Of a stretch of DNA of 64,000 nt, positions 61,299-64,000 are shown piece by piece. Source of the stretch: Hymenobacter gummosus (GTDB lineage Bacteria > Bacteroidota > Bacteroidia > Cytophagales > Hymenobacteraceae); contig NZ_RXOF01000007.1 of assembly GCF_003970915.1 (NCBI RefSeq), positions 124,001-188,000 on the forward strand, read 5' to 3'. The position numbers were made by a program, and so were the translations under genes. The stretch's first letter is position 1, and every line of letters begins with the position of its first letter. The notes under the pieces were generated by a model that saw nothing but the letters and a program-made list of their open reading frames with translations, was not told the DNA's origin and made no database searches.

Positions 61299-61832
61299 AT
61301 GACGCTCCTGCCCACGCTGCCCCCGACGCCCCTGCGCACGGCCCGCCTGCTGCTGCGCCCCTACCTGCTCTCCGATGCGCCGGCCTTTTTCGGCCTGCTC
61401 GCGGCTGAGGGGGCGCGCCTGCAGCCGGCCTTCCCGCGCCGCGTGGCCGCCGTGCGCACCTACGCCGACGCCCAGCAGCAGCTGCGCCTGTTCGGGGAGC
61501 AGTGGCGGCAGCGGCGCCTGCTGGTCTGGGGCATCTGGCATGAGGCCAGCGGCGAGTACCTCGGCGACATCAGCCTGCAGCCCGACACGCCCCGCATCCG
61601 CACCGGCGAAATCGGCTACTACCTGGCCACCGCCGCCGAGGGCCGGGGCTACGCCCGCGAGGCCCTGGCCGCCGTGGTGCAATACGCTTTCGGCCCGCTC
61701 GAAACCCAGCTGCTCACCCTGCGCTGCCACCCCGACAACGTGCGCAGCCAGGCTACCGCCGAGGCCCTGGGCTTCCAGCGCGTCGGGCCCGACGAGCCGG
61801 GCATCTGGCACTACGCGCTGAGCCCGAGCTGA
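61299..61832 (+). CDS. GNAT acetyltransferase, RimJ/RimL type
   Basis: A 177-residue protein. LRTARLLLRPYLLSDAPAFF at the N-terminus, EIGYYLATAAEGRGYAREAL (acetyl-CoA motif A), LRCHPDNVRSQATAEALGFQ and RVG near the end are RimJ-type. It acetylates N-termini or small molecules; the target is not visible. Convergent with the outer-membrane gene at 62158; the gap of 325 nt holds only the repeat array at 61896. Confidence 0.85.
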   Translation: MTLLPTLPPTPLRTARLLLRPYLLSDAPAFFGLLAAEGARLQPAFPRRVAAVRTYADAQQQLRLFGEQWRQRRLLVWGIWHEASGEYLGDISLQPDTPRIRTGEIGYYLATAAEGRGYAREALAAVVQYAFGPLETQLLTLRCHPDNVRSQATAEALGFQRVGPDEPGIWHYALSPS

Positions 61833-61895
61833 TAACTGGTCCGGCGGCTGATTGCTGGCTCTTAACCAGGCTTCCGTACCCACTGATACGGGTAA

Positions 61896-62130
61896 AACCA
61901 TTGCATCAGAGCGTTCGGGCAGTCCGGTAGCTCGGAAACCATTGTTGGAAAGCTACCGGACTTCCGGTTGAGGCTCTTACACTTGATTCCGAGCCAACCG
62001 GACTTCCGGTTGAGCAAAAACAATGGTTTATGAGCCGACCGGAAGTCCGGTAGCTCATAAAAAACTGATTCCGGGCCAACCGGAAGTCTAGTAGAAGGCA
62101 AACCATTGTTTCCGAACGACCGGAAGCCCC
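61896..62130. repeat. Array of phased palindromic cores (about 20.5-bp period)
   Basis: Short palindromic cores recur about every 21 nt with GAGC/GCTC/GGCC words between them (at about 61930, 61951, 61972, 61992, 62012, 62032, 62053, 62074, 62094). Cores include ACCGGACTTCCGGT (61955, 61997), ACCGGAAGTCCGGT (62038), ACCGGAAGTC (62079), AACCATTG (61896, 61937, 62101) and CAATGGTT (62021). No credible ORF. It is built like the array at 37424 but with GC-rich cores. Confidence 0.7.
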
Positions 62131-62157
62131 GGCGGCACTTTCGCCTGCGTAACCCCG

Positions 62158-63300
62158 TCAGTCCCGCTTGAGCGTGGTCAGGCGGAACTCGCGGTTGAAG
62201 TTGATGTAGGTACCGAAGGAAAACTCCACCTGCTTGTTGGTGAAATCATAGAACGGCTCGAAGCGGGTGCTCAGGGTGAGGCCGTCGGTGAGCTTATAGT
62301 CGCTGAACAGGCGCAGGATAAGCAGGTGCCGGTTGCGCTCCGTGTAATTGGGGTTGCGCACCGTGTAGGAAATCGACTGGTAGAGCGGGCCGCCCTGGGG
62401 GGCAATAAAGCCGTTGCCGCGCCAGTAGCTGAGCTGGATTTTGGAGAAGCGCGTGTCGGCCCCCAGGTTCAGGTACAGGCCGCGGCCGTTCTTGTAGGGC
62501 AGCTCCCGGGTGAAGGAGTAGTCGTGGAACAAGGTGCCGTAGGCGTCGGCGTACCAGCTGTGCAGGAATTTGCGGCCCACCTCCTTGCGCACCCGCAGGC
62601 CGCTGGCGAAGTTGAACAGGGTCAGCAGCGGCGTTTCGATGGTATCGAGCTGGCCGCCGCGGTGAATGGCCAGAAACTGGAACGGCACCCGCACCAGCCA
62701 GCCGCTGGAGTCGCGCACCACGGCCGCATCGGCCACCAGCCCGCCAGCAATGCGCTCCTGAAAGTCGCTGAAGCGGTACTGCTGCCGCTGCCAATCCACC
62801 CAGGCGTCGATGTCCCAGCGGCGGGTGGTGTACTGGTACTGCATGCCCTCCTCCAGCCGGTTGAGCATCACCCGCTCGAAGTCGAACAGGGGCTCGATGT
62901 AGTTGTGGTTGAGGTGCGCGTCGATGTTGCCGAACAGGATGCGGTGCGGGCCCGTCTGGTAAATGGCCGTGAACAAGGGCTGCACCTGCCGCATCCGGGG
63001 GTTGCCGTAGTCCTTATAAAGGAAGATGCCCGCTTCGAGCCGCAGCTTGGGGCTGGGAAAGTAGGCCAGCCGGGTAGCCAGCTGGGTGCCGTAGTAGGTG
63101 CGGCCCTCGAAAATCTTGTTGAAATATTCGTTATCCTTCGTGAACAGGAAGCTCTGCACCGCCAGCCGCAGCTGGTTGTCGTACTCGGCTCGCACCGGGG
63201 CACGGTACTGAAACGCCCGGTTGTCGAGCTGCCCCCATGCTAACGGGCTTATAAAAATCAGAAACCCAGCTACTAATAGTTTTAGCAAAGATTTTCTCAT
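62158..63300 (-). CDS. Outer-membrane beta-barrel protein, unknown function
   Basis: A 380-residue protein from ATG 63298-63300 with signal peptide (SLLKLLVAGFLIFISPLAWG). The rest alternates as strands of an outer-membrane barrel with many aromatics (YQYTTRRWDIDAWVDWQRQQ, LQLSYWRGNGFIAPQGGPLY, TLSTRFEPFYDFTNKQVEFS) and ends in REFRLTTLKRD. The 380-residue size suggests about 16-18 strands. No substrate clue; no operon partner. Confidence 0.7.
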   Translation of the reverse strand: MRKSLLKLLVAGFLIFISPLAWGQLDNRAFQYRAPVRAEYDNQLRLAVQSFLFTKDNEYFNKIFEGRTYYGTQLATRLAYFPSPKLRLEAGIFLYKDYGNPRMRQVQPLFTAIYQTGPHRILFGNIDAHLNHNYIEPLFDFERVMLNRLEEGMQYQYTTRRWDIDAWVDWQRQQYRFSDFQERIAGGLVADAAVVRDSSGWLVRVPFQFLAIHRGGQLDTIETPLLTLFNFASGLRVRKEVGRKFLHSWYADAYGTLFHDYSFTRELPYKNGRGLYLNLGADTRFSKIQLSYWRGNGFIAPQGGPLYQSISYTVRNPNYTERNRHLLILRLFSDYKLTDGLTLSTRFEPFYDFTNKQVEFSFGTYINFNREFRLTTLKRD

Positions 63301-63462
63301 ATATTTATTGCGCAGTTGGCACAAAAAGGCGGTCGGCTGTGTTAGAAAAAGCCGCCCGAGAACGGCCCTGACGCGGTTTTTACCGTATCAGCCCCGGGCT
63401 TCGGCGGCCCCTTTCCGAAAGGACTTTCAAACCTACATCATATCTCCCAACCCAAGCACAAC

Positions 63463-64000
63463 ATGGCTGCTACCACGGACAAAGCTGAAAAAACTGGCAC
63501 CAACCCGCAGGCCGAGAAACTGAAGGCGCTGCAGCTCACGATGGACAAGCTCGACAAAGCTTACGGCAAGGGCACCGTCATGAAGCTGAGCGACAACAAG
63601 GTGGGCGACATTGCCGCCATCAGCACCGGCTCGCTCGGTCTGGACATTGCCCTCGGCATCGGCGGCCTGCCCAAAGGTCGTATCGTCGAGATTTACGGGC
63701 CGGAATCGTCGGGTAAGACCACGCTGACCATGCACGCCATTGCCGAAGCCCAGAAGAAGGGCGGCATTGCCGCGTTCATCGACGCCGAGCACGCCTTCGA
63801 CCCGGTCTACGCCCAGAAGCTTGGCATCGACACCGAGAACCTGCTCATCTCCCAGCCCGACAACGGCGAGCAGGCTCTGGAAATTGCCGACCAGCTCATC
63901 AGCTCCGGCGCCATTGATATCTGCGTCATCGACTCCGTGGCCGCTCTGGTGCCGAAAGGCGAACTGGAAGGCGACATGGGCGACTCGAAAGTGGGTCTGC
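63463..64000 (+). CDS. recA: Recombinase RecA, partial
   Basis: The first 179 codons from ATG 63463; the gene runs past the end of the window. [19 protein letters not shown] (Walker A), [10 protein letters not shown] and [10 protein letters not shown] are RecA signatures. The protein begins with a variable tail ([20 protein letters not shown]) before [20 protein letters not shown]. No LexA-type box is obvious in the 160 nt upstream. Confidence 0.96.
   Translation, partial: MAATTDKAEKTGTNPQAEKLKALQLTMDKLDKAYGKGTVMKLSDNKVGDIAAISTGSLGLDIALGIGGLPKGRIVEIYGPESSGKTTLTMHAIAEAQKKGGIAAFIDAEHAFDPVYAQKLGIDTENLLISQPDNGEQALEIADQLISSGAIDICVIDSVAALVPKGELEGDMGDSKVGL

Noticed and set aside
61862..62106. Two overlapping open frames with repeated NRKSG peptides
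   Set aside because: They result from the phased palindromic array; frames on the same strand produce similar repeats.

Overview
The window looks like about 64 kb of chromosome from a GC-rich Bacteroidota, most likely a Hymenobacter-type Cytophagales bacterium. The reasons are: a 7-bp-upstream promoter element of the form TAnnTTTG in front of many genes and no obvious Shine-Dalgarno sites; fused SecDF; a short type B ribosomal protein L31; the GlmU-like bacteroidete nucleotidyltransferase; DUF2490, DUF5777 and DUF4268 proteins; and a TonB-dependent receptor with a carboxypeptidase-like N-terminal domain. Assignment is by gene content and recalled family features; no database search was possible. 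I see no tRNA, rRNA, CRISPR array, prophage or transposase.

Layout. 1-5.8 kb: GlmU-like enzyme, L31, RdgB/HAM1, uridine kinase and an orphan BatD-like protein. 6.0-9.5 kb: four exported ferritin-like (Ferritin_2/desiccation-protein family) genes in two tandem pairs. 9.7-15.9 kb: QueG, a DUF2975/HTH pair with a perfect palindromic operator candidate, RuvB, an acidic-linker protein, a stand-alone HIRAN protein, and a protein whose two ends look like the two halves of an acyl carrier protein in swapped order. 16-19.7 kb: a glycosyltransferase-like gene and small secreted paralogues. 19.7-28.9 kb: glutaryl-CoA dehydrogenase, amino-acid permease, DUF2490, chorismate synthase, a gamma-carboxylase-like HTTM protein, Nfu, endonuclease V-like. 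29-33.4 kb: a cytochrome c / YceI / DUF5777 operon and an ECF sigma factor coupled to a protein running from cytoplasm to outer-membrane barrel. 33.8-41.6 kb: SecDF, a 21-bp-period repeat array, a lipoprotein behind a tandem octamer, and a thiamine (TPP) riboswitch controlling a TonB receptor. 41.6-49.4 kb: a nicotinamide riboside salvage operon (PnuC plus NadR-type kinase), rhodanese, HrpB, FRG-domain protein and a second DUF2490. 49.6-64 kb: GuaB, a partner-switching module (SpoIIE phosphatase, STAS, HATPase), two parvulin chaperones, MoxR, SDR, GNAT, an outer-membrane protein and the start of recA.

Most of the genes are housekeeping. The more unusual material is intergenic: two arrays of short palindromes phased at about 21 bp (two helical turns), a series of low-complexity inverted-repeat elements with a common architecture but different words, inverted-repeat (REP-like) elements, and several probable leaderless promoters. 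The least conventional genes are the ferritin pairs, the permuted ACP-like protein, and the sigma-factor-coupled trans-envelope protein.
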